Positions 46,986-55,515 of a stretch of DNA of 64,000 nucleotides are shown piece after piece; position 1 is the first letter of the stretch, and each line of letters begins with the position of its first letter. Position numbers and translations under genes: made by a program. The stretch comes from Enterobacter sp. SA187 (GTDB lineage Bacteria > Pseudomonadota > Gammaproteobacteria > Enterobacterales > Enterobacteriaceae): contig NZ_CP019113.1 of assembly GCF_001888805.2 (NCBI RefSeq), forward strand, positions 3,410,001-3,474,000, written 5' to 3'. The notes under the pieces are model-generated. The model was not told where the DNA came from and made no database searches. It saw only the letters and a list, made by a program, of their open reading frames with translations.

Positions 46986-46999
46986 TTGATCTGGATTAA
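46986..46999 (-). promoter_or_regulatory. FNR-like site upstream of ompW
   Basis: TTGATCTGGATTAA matches the FNR consensus TTGAT-N4-ATCAA at nine of ten defined positions. It lies about 105 bases before the ompW start, a suitable distance for activation of a promoter near 46950. E. coli ompW is FNR-activated. Confidence 0.7.
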
Positions 47000-47191
47000 T
47001 TTTACCGCCCATTCCGATAAAACCGTGTTTACCGGTCTGCATCAATTTTTACTTTTTGTGCGTAACGGGCAGCCATTACTCTCGCTTTACAAAGATATGC
47101 TTTTCCATACCACCCTTGATGCTGCCACTTGCGGGTCAACCAGGGTACAATCGGCAGCTGAATAAACACCTGCTTAACTCAAGGAGAGGGC

Positions 47192-47935
47192 ATGTCTATC
47201 ACGGCGAAGTCCGTTTACCGTGACACGGGAAATTTTTTTCGTAATCAGTTCGTTACTATTCTGCTGATCGCGTTGTTATGTGCATTTATCACGGTGATGC
47301 TTGGTCATGTTTTTTCGCCCAGTGAGGAACAACTGTCGATTTTAAGCGAAGGCGATAATCTGTCCGGCAGCGTTGGTCTGATGGAACTGGTGCAGAATAT
47401 GACGCCGGAGCAGCAGCAGGTTTTGCTGCGCGCGTCGGCGGCGTCCACCTTCTCCGGGCTGATTGGTAACGCCATTCTGGCCGGTGGTGTGCTGCTGATG
47501 ATCCAATTGATCTCCGCCGGGCAGCGCGTCAGCGCCCTGCGGGCGATTGGCGCCAGCGCGCCTGTGCTGCCGAAGCTGTTTGCGCTGATTTTCATCACCA
47601 CCCTGCTGGTGCAGGTGGGCATTATGATGATCGTCGTGCCCGGCGTGCTGCTGGCCATCGTTCTGTCGTTTGCGCCCGTCATGCTGGTGCAGGAAAAAAT
47701 GGGTATCTTTGCCGCGCTGCGCGCCAGCATGCGCATGGCCTGGGCGAATATGCGACTGGTGGCACCCGCCATTATCGGCTGGCTGCTGGCAAAAACAGTG
47801 CTGCTGATGTTTGCCTCCAGCTTTGCCGCCCTGACGCCGAACGTGGGCGCGGTGGTGGCTAATACGGTGAGCAATTTAATCTCTGCCGTACTGCTGATTT
47901 ATCTTTTCCGCCTTTATATGCTGATCCGTCCTTAA
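47192..47935 (+). CDS. yciC: YciC, UPF0259 inner-membrane protein
   Basis: YciC (247 aa) is a polytopic inner-membrane protein (UPF0259) with about six hydrophobic segments. A role in the envelope or in zinc/stress response has been suggested, but the function is unknown. It opens MSITAKSVYRDTGNFFRNQF, as in E. coli, and an AAGGAGA precedes the ATG. It is followed by yciB and yciA in the same direction, with a hairpin in the yciC-yciB gap. Confidence 0.94.
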   Translation: MSITAKSVYRDTGNFFRNQFVTILLIALLCAFITVMLGHVFSPSEEQLSILSEGDNLSGSVGLMELVQNMTPEQQQVLLRASAASTFSGLIGNAILAGGVLLMIQLISAGQRVSALRAIGASAPVLPKLFALIFITTLLVQVGIMMIVVPGVLLAIVLSFAPVMLVQEKMGIFAALRASMRMAWANMRLVAPAIIGWLLAKTVLLMFASSFAALTPNVGAVVANTVSNLISAVLLIYLFRLYMLIRP

Positions 47936-47940
47936 CATTC

Positions 47941-47966
47941 ACCCGTCGGCCTTCACGTCGACGGGT
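47941..47966 (+). other. Intercistronic hairpin between yciC and yciB
   Basis: ACCCGTCG and CGACGGGT pair perfectly over eight bases around a ten-base loop. Only ATTACTATC follows, so it is a poor terminator and is more likely an mRNA-stabilising or attenuating stem. Confidence 0.5.
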
Positions 47967-47986
47967 ATTACTATCGGAATTAAAGA

Positions 47987-48526
47987 ATGAAGCAGTTTCT
48001 TGATTTTCTGCCGCTGATTGTCTTTTTCGCCTTCTATAAGCTGTATGACATTTATGCCGGGACGGCTGCGCTGATCGTCGCCACTGCCGTGGTGCTGGTT
48101 TACAGCTGGGTGCGTTACCGCAAAGTGGAAAAAATGGCGCTGATCACCTTTGTGCTGGTGGCGGTATTTGGCGGCTTAACGCTGTTCTTCCATAACGATG
48201 AATTTATTAAATGGAAGGTGACGGTAATTTATGCGCTGTTTGCCGGTGCGCTGTTATTCAGCCAGTGGGTGATGAAAAAGCCGCTGATCCAGCGCATGCT
48301 GGGCAAAGAGCTCACCCTGCCACAGCACGTCTGGTCGAAACTGAATATCGCCTGGGCGGTGTTCTTTATTCTCTGCGGGCTGGCGAACATCTATATTGCC
48401 TTCTGGCTGCCGCAAAATATCTGGGTTAACTTTAAGGTGTTTGGCCTGTCGGCCTTAACGCTGATTTTCACGCTGCTGAGCGGGATTTATATTTACCGTC
48501 ATATGCCGACGGAAGATAAATCCTGA
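47987..48526 (+). CDS. yciB: YciB (IspA), inner-membrane septation-associated protein
   Basis: YciB (179 aa, E. coli length) is an inner-membrane protein with about five transmembrane segments (MKQFLDFLPLIVFFAFYKLY at the start). In E. coli it interacts with cell-elongation and division proteins and, with DcrB, affects envelope integrity; the Shigella homologue was named for intracellular septation. yciA begins 23 bases downstream. Confidence 0.96.
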   Translation: MKQFLDFLPLIVFFAFYKLYDIYAGTAALIVATAVVLVYSWVRYRKVEKMALITFVLVAVFGGLTLFFHNDEFIKWKVTVIYALFAGALLFSQWVMKKPLIQRMLGKELTLPQHVWSKLNIAWAVFFILCGLANIYIAFWLPQNIWVNFKVFGLSALTLIFTLLSGIYIYRHMPTEDKS

Positions 48527-48549
48527 CGCCGTTTCAGACTGAGATAATA

Positions 48550-48951
48550 ATGACGACAACAAATGAGGCTCCGCAGGGAGAACTGGTATTACGCACGCTG
48601 GCGATGCCCGCAGATACTAATGCCAATGGCGATATTTTTGGCGGCTGGCTGATGTCGCAGATGGACATGGGCGGCGCAATTATGGCGAAAGAGATCGCCC
48701 ATGGCCGCGTGGTGACGGTGCGCGTCGACGGCATGACCTTTCTGCGCCCGGTGGCCGTGGGTGATGTGGTGTGCTGCTATGCCCGCTGCATTAAGCGCGG
48801 CAATACCTCTGTGACCATCAATGTGGAAGTATGGGTGAAGAAAGTCTCATCCGAACCCATTGGCCAGCGCTATAAGGCCACCGAAGCGCTCTTTATCTAT
48901 GTGGCCGTGGACAGCGAAGGTAAACCCCGCGCCCTGCCGCCACAGCCCTGA
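48550..48951 (+). CDS. yciA: Acyl-CoA thioesterase YciA
   Basis: YciA (133 aa) is a hot-dog-fold acyl-CoA thioesterase with broad substrate range, hydrolysing acyl-CoA to free acid and CoA. The conserved block PADTNANGDIFGGWLMSQMDMGG (about 20-42) holds the catalytic Asn and Asp. It is the third gene of the yciC-yciB-yciA run and is followed by the terminator shared with tonB. Confidence 0.97.
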   Translation: MTTTNEAPQGELVLRTLAMPADTNANGDIFGGWLMSQMDMGGAIMAKEIAHGRVVTVRVDGMTFLRPVAVGDVVCCYARCIKRGNTSVTINVEVWVKKVSSEPIGQRYKATEALFIYVAVDSEGKPRALPPQP

Positions 48952-48963
48952 ATCGAAGACAAT

Positions 48964-48991
48964 AAAAAAGCCTCTGTACAGAGGCTTTTTT
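48964..48991. terminator. Bidirectional terminator between yciA and tonB
   Basis: AAAAAAGCCTCTG/CAGAGGCTTTTTT with a TA centre gives a long palindromic stem with A- and T-tracts. It corresponds to the known E. coli tonB/P14 bidirectional terminator. Confidence 0.92.
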
Positions 48992-49008
48992 TTTGGCCCG
49001 GCGGCCCG

Positions 49009-49734
49009 TCAGTCCATCGAGGCCCCGCCGTTCAGTCGGAAGACGATGTTAACGGTGATGCCGTTACCCGGTTTGCCCGGCTCATAACGCCATTTACGCA
49101 TCGCGGTTTTCACTTCCCGCTCGAACATATTGCGCGGCGTGGCGTCCAGGATCTGGACATTCTCTACGCGCCCGTCGGAGGTCACGTCAAATTTAACCCG
49201 CACACGGCCTTCAATACGCAGCGCCTGCGCGCGCGCAGGATACTGCGGCTCACCACGACTTATCGCGCGCGGACCGGCCGGAGTGTTATTCACCGGTCGG
49301 CTTTGCGCCGGCGCCGGGTTGGTCACGGTACGCGGCGCTAAGCTCTGTGCTGGCGCGCTCGGACGCGGTTCCACCGGGCGCATATCCCGCTTCGGCTGCT
49401 CAACGCGTTTTTCCGGTTTTGGCTTCGGCTTCGGTTTGGGTTTCGGCTTTGGCTTCGGTTTTTCGATCACCACCGGCGCTTCTTTTGGCGGCTCCGGAAC
49501 GGGTTCCGGCTCAGGCTCTGGTTCCGGTTCAACCACCGGTTCCGGCGGCGGTGCCACCTGTGGCGGCTCCAGCTCAGCGGGGGTGACCATGGTGACGGAG
49601 ATGGGCTGCGAGGGCGCAGGCAGTTCAATAACCTGTTTTACGGAACTATAAAGCACCACGGCCACCACAGCGGCGTGTACACCAACAGACAGCAGCGTCG
49701 GCCAGGCAATGCGGCGAGGCGTATCAAAGGTCAT
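49009..49734 (-). CDS. tonB: TonB energy transducer
   Basis: TonB (241 aa) couples the ExbBD proton motive force to outer-membrane siderophore and B12 receptors. An N-terminal signal anchor (about 12-32, with the conserved Ser/His face SVGVHAAVV) leads to a periplasmic linker. The linker holds a Glu-Pro run (about 70-80) and a long Lys-Pro run of about eight repeats (about 95-110). The C-terminal domain contains YPARAQALRIEG and the SDGRVENVQIL receptor-contacting region. The ATG at 49734 follows E. coli usage; an in-frame ATG at 49743 would add three residues. Neither has a strong ribosome site. Confidence 0.97.
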   Translation of the reverse strand: MTFDTPRRIAWPTLLSVGVHAAVVAVVLYSSVKQVIELPAPSQPISVTMVTPAELEPPQVAPPPEPVVEPEPEPEPEPVPEPPKEAPVVIEKPKPKPKPKPKPKPKPEKRVEQPKRDMRPVEPRPSAPAQSLAPRTVTNPAPAQSRPVNNTPAGPRAISRGEPQYPARAQALRIEGRVRVKFDVTSDGRVENVQILDATPRNMFEREVKTAMRKWRYEPGKPGNGITVNIVFRLNGGASMD

Positions 49735-49782
49735 TGAAGTCATAATCGTATCAGTTAAAAAACCAGGCCCTGATTTTAAATG

Positions 49783-49803
49783 CAAATAGCAATCATATTC
49801 AAT
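49783..49803 (-). promoter_or_regulatory. Fur box at the tonB promoter
   Basis: On the minus strand the sequence ATTGAATATGATTGCTATTTG resembles the E. coli tonB Fur site almost base for base. It lies about 50-70 bases upstream of the start, so tonB should be repressed by Fe-Fur. Confidence 0.65.
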
Positions 49804-49956
49804 AAGCCATCTCATCTATCGCGCATTTAGTGCGTTCATTTCCTGTAAATAGCGCATGTAAATCAAGGTTATTAACACCCCGGCTAACTTTGCGTTGCAG
49901 TCCAGAATACTTTCACTTAACGTAACCCGCGACTTTACCCATTAAGGAGTTTGCCC

Positions 49957-50253
49957 GTGCTTTATGTGATTTACGCTGAAGATAATGCTGATTCGCTCGA
50001 AAAACGCATGTCAGTGCGTCCGGCACACCTTGCCCGTTTGCAGTTGCTGCGTGATGAGGGTCGTCTGCTGACCGCGGGGCCGATGCCTGCGGTGGACAGT
50101 AACGATCCGGGCCCGGCGGGCTTTACCGGCTCAACCGTCATTGCGGAATTCCCATCGCTGGAAGAGGCGACAGCCTGGGCAGATGCCGATCCGTATGTGG
50201 CGGCAGGCGTCTATAAGAAGGTTTCAGTGAAACCGTTCCGCAAAGTATTTTAA
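49957..50253 (+). CDS. yciI: YciI, YCII-domain protein (GTG start)
   Basis: YciI (98 aa) is a small ferredoxin-like-fold protein of the YCII family; relatives have a conserved His-Asp pair and some act in dechlorination or similar chemistry. Its own role is unknown. The start is the GTG at 49957, giving the E. coli N-terminus (MLYVIYA) and length, with AAGGAG seven bases upstream; the TTG at 49951 is too close to that site. Confidence 0.94.
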   Translation: MLYVIYAEDNADSLEKRMSVRPAHLARLQLLRDEGRLLTAGPMPAVDSNDPGPAGFTGSTVIAEFPSLEEATAWADADPYVAAGVYKKVSVKPFRKVF

Positions 50254-50293
50254 GGCGCGAAACAGTGGGCACCGGCTGGCGGTGCCCTGGGGA

Positions 50294-50467
50294 TCAGAAT
50301 TCCTGAAACGCAAACAGCAGCGAATTACGGTGATGGTTGAGTAAACATTTTCTGATCGAGTGGATGCGCATATTTCGACGTGACTGCCCTTCCAGCCAGC
50401 GCGCCTTACGGCGGCTCGCCTGGCGAACCATACGCCAGCGCCCTACTTCCGGTCTACTACGCTTCAT
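50294..50467 (-). CDS. yciY: YciY, small basic protein
   Basis: The minus strand encodes 57 residues opening MKRSRPEVGRWRM and containing SRWLEGQSRRNMRIHSIRK-type sequence (here ARWLEGQSRRNMRI). This matches E. coli YciY in length and sequence up to the last few residues. It is very rich in Arg and likely binds nucleic acid or membrane, but its function is unknown. It lies between yciI and clsA on the opposite strand. A hairpin (GGGCACCG/CGGTGCCC, 50267-50287) separates it from yciI. Confidence 0.87.
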   Translation of the reverse strand: MKRSRPEVGRWRMVRQASRRKARWLEGQSRRNMRIHSIRKCLLNHHRNSLLFAFQEF

Positions 50468-50605
50468 GATGACAACTCTTTAATAACGAAGCCCGCATTA
50501 TAGACCCTTGCACGGGCCATACCAGCGCTTTTGTCGGTGGTTTTTATTTGCCAGTTGAATGCTTACGCGTAAACTCAGGGGATTACGCATTCAAAAGGAT
50601 TTTTT

Positions 50606-52066
50606 ATGACAACCTTCTACACGCTGGTGAGTTGGCTGGTCATTTTGGGATACTGGCTCCTGATTGCAGGTGTAACGTTACGCATCCTGATGAAACGCCG
50701 CGTCGTCACCTCCGCCATGGCCTGGCTTCTGGTCATCTATATCCTGCCGCTGGTGGGCATTATTGCGTATCTCTCCTTTGGCGAGCTGCATCTGGGCAAA
50801 CGACGCGCCGAACGCGCCCGGGCGATGTGGCCCTCCACCGCTAAATGGTTAAACGATCTCAAAGCCTGCAAGCATATCTTCGCCGAAGAAAACAGCGACG
50901 TTGCCGCATCGCTGTTTAAACTGTGCGAACGGCGTCAGGGCATCGCCGGGGTGAAAGGCAACCAGCTACAGCTGCTCACCTCTTCTGATGATGTGATGCA
51001 GGCGCTGATCCGCGATATTCAGCTGGCGCGCCATAATATCGAGATGGTGTTCTATATCTGGCAGCCCGGCGGCATGGCGGATCAGGTTGCTGAATCGCTG
51101 ATGGCCGCCGCCCGTCGCGGCGTACATTGCCGGCTGATGCTGGATTCCGCCGGCAGCGTGAATTATTTCCGCAGCCCGTGGGTCAATATGATGCGCAACG
51201 CGGGCATCGAGGTCGTTGAGTCGCTAAAAGTGAATCTGATGCGTGTCTTTTTGCGCCGCATGGATTTACGTCAGCACCGTAAAATGGTGATGATCGACAA
51301 CTATATCGCCTACACCGGCAGCATGAACATGGTTGACCCGCGCTTCTTCAAACAGGATGCGGGCGTCGGCCAGTGGGTAGATTTAATGGCGCGCATGGAA
51401 GGCCCGGTGTCAACCGCAATGGGCATTGTCTATTCCTGCGACTGGGAAATCGAAACCGGTAAACGCATCCTCCCGCCTCCGCCGGACGCCAATATTATGC
51501 CGTTTGAGCAGGCCAGCGGACATACCATTCACACTATCGCTTCCGGGCCCGGCTTTCCGGAGGATTTGATCCATCAGGCGTTGCTGACCGCAGTCTATTC
51601 CGCACGTGAATATTTGATTATGACCACGCCCTATTTCGTGCCGAGCGACGATCTGCTGCATGCCATCTGTACGGCGGCGCATCGTGGCGTTGACGTGAGC
51701 ATTATCCTGCCGCGTAAAAACGACTCGGTACTGGTGGGCTGGGCGAGTCGAGCGTTCTTTTCGGAACTGCTCGCCGCCGGGGTGAAAATCTATCAGTTTG
51801 AAGGCGGCCTGCTGCATACCAAGAGCGTGCTGGTGGATGGCGAACTGAGCCTGGTGGGTACGGTCAATCTGGATATGCGCAGTTTGTGGCTCAACTTTGA
51901 GATCACGCTGGTGATCGACGACGCCGGTTTCGGCGCCGATCTGGCGGCGGTACAGGACGATTATATTTCGCGTTCACGGATGCTGGATGCCAGACTGTGG
52001 GTTAAACGCCCGCTGTGGCAACGGATCACTGAGCGACTGTTTTACTTCTTCAGCCCGTTGCTGTAA
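50606..52066 (+). CDS. clsA: Cardiolipin synthase A
   Basis: ClsA (486 aa, E. coli length) condenses two phosphatidylglycerols to cardiolipin and glycerol at the inner membrane. Two N-terminal membrane helices (about 5-25 and 38-58) precede two phospholipase-D (HKD) motifs, HRKMVMID in the first half and HTKSVLVD near residue 404. In E. coli it is the main exponential-phase synthase and is induced by high osmolarity. yciU follows after 34 bases and is probably co-transcribed. Confidence 0.98.
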   Translation: MTTFYTLVSWLVILGYWLLIAGVTLRILMKRRVVTSAMAWLLVIYILPLVGIIAYLSFGELHLGKRRAERARAMWPSTAKWLNDLKACKHIFAEENSDVAASLFKLCERRQGIAGVKGNQLQLLTSSDDVMQALIRDIQLARHNIEMVFYIWQPGGMADQVAESLMAAARRGVHCRLMLDSAGSVNYFRSPWVNMMRNAGIEVVESLKVNLMRVFLRRMDLRQHRKMVMIDNYIAYTGSMNMVDPRFFKQDAGVGQWVDLMARMEGPVSTAMGIVYSCDWEIETGKRILPPPPDANIMPFEQASGHTIHTIASGPGFPEDLIHQALLTAVYSAREYLIMTTPYFVPSDDLLHAICTAAHRGVDVSIILPRKNDSVLVGWASRAFFSELLAAGVKIYQFEGGLLHTKSVLVDGELSLVGTVNLDMRSLWLNFEITLVIDDAGFGADLAAVQDDYISRSRMLDARLWVKRPLWQRITERLFYFFSPLL

Positions 52067-52100
52067 AACGTGCCCAACAGTGGTTAACCAGGTAGTCATC

Positions 52101-52430
52101 ATGGAAATGGATCTGAACAATCGTCTGACTGAAGACGAAACGCTTGAGCAGGCTTACGACATTTTTCTCGAACTGGCGGTCGATAACCTCGATCCGGCAG
52201 ACGTGATCCTTTTTAATTTACAATTTGAAGAGCGCGGCGGTGCTGAACTGTTCGATCCGGCAGAAGACTGGCAGGAACATGTCGATTATGATCTGAACCC
52301 GGATTTCTTCTCGGAAGTGGTGATTGGTCTGGCGGATACCGACGGTGGAGAGCTGAACGATATTTTCGCCCGCGTGCTGCTGTGCCGGGAAAAAGATCAC
52401 AAGCTTTGCCATATTCTGTGGCGTGAATAA
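52101..52430 (+). CDS. yciU: YciU, acidic dsDNA-mimic family protein
   Basis: YciU (109 aa, E. coli length) is a very acidic DUF440 protein. Its Haemophilus homologue HI1450 resembles double-stranded DNA in charge pattern and binds HU, so a DNA-mimic role is inferred. Asp/Glu-rich segments occur throughout (LTEDETLEQAYDIFLE, FDPAEDWQEHVDYD). The start at 52101 gives MEMDLNNR, as in E. coli; the frame upstream overlaps clsA. Confidence 0.94.
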   Translation: MEMDLNNRLTEDETLEQAYDIFLELAVDNLDPADVILFNLQFEERGGAELFDPAEDWQEHVDYDLNPDFFSEVVIGLADTDGGELNDIFARVLLCREKDHKLCHILWRE

Positions 52431-52445
52431 ACTGCCTATCAATGT

Positions 52446-52476
52446 AAAAAGGGCTGACGAGTGTCAGCCCTTTTTT
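52446..52476. terminator. Terminator after yciU
   Basis: GGGCTGAC, a GAGT loop and GTCAGCCC are flanked by AAAAA and TTTTTT, a strong intrinsic terminator in the clsA-yciU direction and usable for the opposing opp transcript. Confidence 0.9.
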
Positions 52477-52487
52477 ATTACTTCTGT

Positions 52488-52556
52488 GCCGGGTGGCGCT
52501 GCGCTTACCCGGCCTGCACAGAACCTGTAGGCCCGGCATGCCTGCGCCCCCGGGCA
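52488..52556. repeat. Pair of inverted REP elements (BIME) between yciU and oppF
   Basis: The first unit (52488-52518) begins GCCGGGTGGCGCTGCGCTTA and ends ACCCGGCCTGCA. The second (52526-52556), in opposite orientation, begins TGTAGGCCCGG and ends CCCGGGCA. This is the enterobacterial REP pattern between convergent genes. Confidence 0.8.
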
Positions 52557-52566
52557 AGGTTTTAAG

Positions 52567-53571
52567 TTACAGGGGATCAACCTTCAGGCACGACACCGCG
52601 TGCTGGAAACTGCCCTCCAGCACCGGACGGGTTTTCGCGCATTCCGGTCCGGCAATCGGGCAGCGGGTGCGGAAAACGCAGCCCGACGGCGGATTGATCG
52701 GCGACGGCAGCTCCCCTTCCAGCAACTGGATCTGCTTGTTTCGCTCCAGATCCGGATCCGGTACCGGCACCGCTGACATCAGCGCTTTGGTATAAGGGTG
52801 CAGCGGATTGTGGTACACCTGATCGTAAGTGCCCAGCTCCACCGCGTGTCCCAGATACATCACCAGCACACGATCGGAGATGTGCTTCACCACCGCCAGG
52901 TCATGGGCGATGAAGATCAGCGACAGCCCCATTTCACGCTGTAATTTTTGCAGCAGGTTCACTACCTGCGCCTGGATTGACACGTCCAGCGCCGACACCG
53001 GCTCATCGCAAATAATCAGCTTCGGCTCAAGGATCAGCGCGCGGGCGATGCCGATACGCTGACACTGACCGCCGGAAAATTCGTGCGGGTAGCGGTTGAT
53101 AAGGTTCGGCAACAGGCCGACCTTCAGCATCATCGCTTTCACGCGCTCGCGCACTTCCTGGCGGGAAATTTTCGGCTGATAGGTGCGCAGCGGCTCGGCG
53201 ATGATTTCGCCGATGGTCATACGCGGGTTCAGCGAGGCCAGCGGATCCTGGAAAATCATCTGGATATCGCTGCGCACATCGCGCCACTCTTCCGGCTTCA
53301 TCCCCAGCAGATCTTTCCCCAGCCACGCGACTTTACCGTCGGTGGCTTTCACCAGGCCAATAATGGCGCGGGCAAAAGTCGATTTACCGCAGCCGGATTC
53401 ACCCACCACGCCGAGGGTTTCGCCTTCATACAGACGCAGCGTGACGCCATCAACAGCTTTCAGGGTTTTGGACGGCTGCCAGAACCACTGTTTACCGTCT
53501 TTGATGTCGAAGTGCACTTTCAGATCGGCAATTTCCAGCAGGACTTTTCTTTCTTCGGTCAGCGCATTCAT
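52567..53571 (-). CDS. oppF: OppF, oligopeptide ABC transporter ATPase
   Basis: OppF (334 aa) is one of the two ATPases that power oligopeptide import through OppBC, used for nutrition and recycling of cell-wall peptides. Walker A GESGCGKS (about 58-65), signature FSGGQCQRIGIARAL and Walker B LIICDEPVSALD are present, with the C-terminal oligopeptide-transporter extension (CVFRTRCPIAGPEC). It overlaps oppD by four bases and is last in the operon. Confidence 0.98.
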   Translation of the reverse strand: MNALTEERKVLLEIADLKVHFDIKDGKQWFWQPSKTLKAVDGVTLRLYEGETLGVVGESGCGKSTFARAIIGLVKATDGKVAWLGKDLLGMKPEEWRDVRSDIQMIFQDPLASLNPRMTIGEIIAEPLRTYQPKISRQEVRERVKAMMLKVGLLPNLINRYPHEFSGGQCQRIGIARALILEPKLIICDEPVSALDVSIQAQVVNLLQKLQREMGLSLIFIAHDLAVVKHISDRVLVMYLGHAVELGTYDQVYHNPLHPYTKALMSAVPVPDPDLERNKQIQLLEGELPSPINPPSGCVFRTRCPIAGPECAKTRPVLEGSFQHAVSCLKVDPL

Positions 53572-54581
53572 ACCAGTTCCTCCACCGGCTTAAAGCAGGC
53601 ACGCAGGCGGCCCGGGGCGAATTCTTCCAGCGGCGGCGCGGTGTGACAAATTTCCATCGCATGCGGGCATCGCGGCTGGAACGGGCAGCCCTTCGGCAGA
53701 CGCAGCAGGTTCGGCGGGTTGCCCGGAATGGTCAGCAGCGCTTCGCCTTCAGCATTCAGGCGCGGCACGGCGTTGAGCAGGCCAATGGAATACGGGTGCG
53801 CCGGCTGATAGAACACATTGCGCGCCGAGCCGTACTCCATGGTACGTCCGGCATACATCACCAGCACTTTATCGCAGATACCGGCGACCACGCCGAGGTC
53901 GTGGGTGATCATGATAATTGCGGTGTTAAATTCGCGTTTAAGCTCGTTGAGCAGAGTCATGATTTGCGCCTGAACGGTCACGTCCAGCGCGGTGGTCGGT
54001 TCGTCGGCAATCAGCAGCTTAGGACGGCACAGCAGCGCCATGGCGATCATCACACGCTGGCGCATACCGCCGGAAAACTCATGGGGATACATGCGCATAC
54101 GCTTACGCGCTTCCGGCATTTTTACCGCATCCAGCATACGCACTGACTCTTCAAAAGCCGCGGCTTTGCCGAGGTTTTTGTGCAGCATCAGCACTTCCAT
54201 TAACTGCTCGCCGACCCGCATATACGGGTTCAGCGAGGTCATCGGATCCTGGAAAATCATCGAAATTTGTTCGGCACGCAGCTTATTAAGCGCCTGCTCA
54301 GGCAGGTTGAGGATCTCGCGGCCATTAAATTTCGCCGATCCGCCGATCACGCCGTTGGAGGCCAGCAGGCCCATCAGCGCAAAGGCGGTCTGGGATTTAC
54401 CCGAACCCGATTCGCCCACGATACCCAGGGTTTCACCGGCTTTCAGGCTGAAGTTCAGGTCATTTACCGCCGTCACGTCGCCGTCCGGAGTTTTAAACGT
54501 CACCCGCAGATCTTTCACATCCAGCAGGATGTCGGAAGTTTGCTGCGCCTGAGACGTCGATACGATTTCAGTCATGCTCAT
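53568..54581 (-). CDS. oppD: OppD, oligopeptide ABC transporter ATPase
   Basis: OppD (337 aa, E. coli length) is the partner ATPase of OppF, with Walker A GESGSGKS (about 56-63), signature FSGGMRQRVMIAMAL, Walker B LLIADEPTTALD and the C-terminal CPFQPRCPHAMEIC cysteine cluster. The first 18 residues vary from E. coli and the rest is near-identical. It follows oppC by 11 bases. Confidence 0.98.
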   Translation of the reverse strand: MSMTEIVSTSQAQQTSDILLDVKDLRVTFKTPDGDVTAVNDLNFSLKAGETLGIVGESGSGKSQTAFALMGLLASNGVIGGSAKFNGREILNLPEQALNKLRAEQISMIFQDPMTSLNPYMRVGEQLMEVLMLHKNLGKAAAFEESVRMLDAVKMPEARKRMRMYPHEFSGGMRQRVMIAMALLCRPKLLIADEPTTALDVTVQAQIMTLLNELKREFNTAIIMITHDLGVVAGICDKVLVMYAGRTMEYGSARNVFYQPAHPYSIGLLNAVPRLNAEGEALLTIPGNPPNLLRLPKGCPFQPRCPHAMEICHTAPPLEEFAPGRLRACFKPVEELV

Positions 54582-54592
54582 TACAGCGCTCC

Positions 54593-55501
54593 TTAACGAT
54601 CTTTCGGGTCGAGGGCATCACGCAGGCCATCGCCGATAAAGTTGAAACAAAACAGGGTTACGACCAGGAATACTGCCGGGAACAGCAGCAGCCAGGGTGA
54701 AACTTCCATTGAGTTTGCGCCATCGCTCAGCAGCGCGCCCCAGCTGCTCAGCGGCTCTTGCGTGCCGAGGCCAAGGAAGCTCAGGAAGGATTCAAACAGT
54801 ATCATGCTGGGTACCAGCAGCGAGGCGTAAACCACCACCACGCCCAGCACGTTTGGCACAATATGACGTACGACGATATTAAAGGTGGAGACTCCGCCAA
54901 CCTGCGCGGCTTCGATGAACTCTTTACGTTTCAGGCTCAGCGTCTGACCGCGCACGATACGCGCCATATCCAGCCAGGACACCATGCCGATAGCAACAAA
55001 GATCAGCAGAATGTTTTGCCCGAAGAAGGTCACCAGCAGAATAACGAAGAACATAAACGGGAAGGAGTTGAGGATCTCCAGCAGGCGCATCATCACGGAA
55101 TCCACTTTGCCGCCGAGATAGCCGGAAAGCGAGCCGTATAATGTGCCAAGCACCACCGCCACCAGCGCGGCGGCAATCCCTACCATCAGCGAGATACGCC
55201 CGCCGATAGCCACACGCACCAGCAGATCGCGGCCAGAGGAGTCAGTACCAAAGTAGTGACCCGATTCCATATCCGGCGCGCTGGACATCATGCCCCAGTC
55301 GGTATCGAAATAACTGAACTGCGACAGCGCCGGGGCCAGCGCCACAAACAGCGCAATCAGCACCAGCACAATCAAACTGGTGACGGCGGCGCGGTTATGC
55401 ATAAAGCGACGGCGCGCGTCCTGCCACAGGCTGCGCCCTTCGACTTCAAGCTTCTCACTGAAGTTTTCCAGCGCCTCGCTGTTTTTCTTACTTAACATCA
55501 T
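54593..55501 (-). CDS. oppC: OppC, oligopeptide permease
   Basis: OppC (302 aa, E. coli length) is an inner-membrane permease with a cytoplasmic N-terminus (MMLSKKNSEALENFSEKLE), six membrane segments, GTDSSGRDLLVRV, and an EAA loop (EAAQVGGVSTFNIVVRHIVPN) for ATPase docking. It follows oppB by 14 bases. Confidence 0.98.
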   Translation of the reverse strand: MMLSKKNSEALENFSEKLEVEGRSLWQDARRRFMHNRAAVTSLIVLVLIALFVALAPALSQFSYFDTDWGMMSSAPDMESGHYFGTDSSGRDLLVRVAIGGRISLMVGIAAALVAVVLGTLYGSLSGYLGGKVDSVMMRLLEILNSFPFMFFVILLVTFFGQNILLIFVAIGMVSWLDMARIVRGQTLSLKRKEFIEAAQVGGVSTFNIVVRHIVPNVLGVVVVYASLLVPSMILFESFLSFLGLGTQEPLSSWGALLSDGANSMEVSPWLLLFPAVFLVVTLFCFNFIGDGLRDALDPKDR

Positions 55502-55515
55502 GGCGTACTCCAGCG

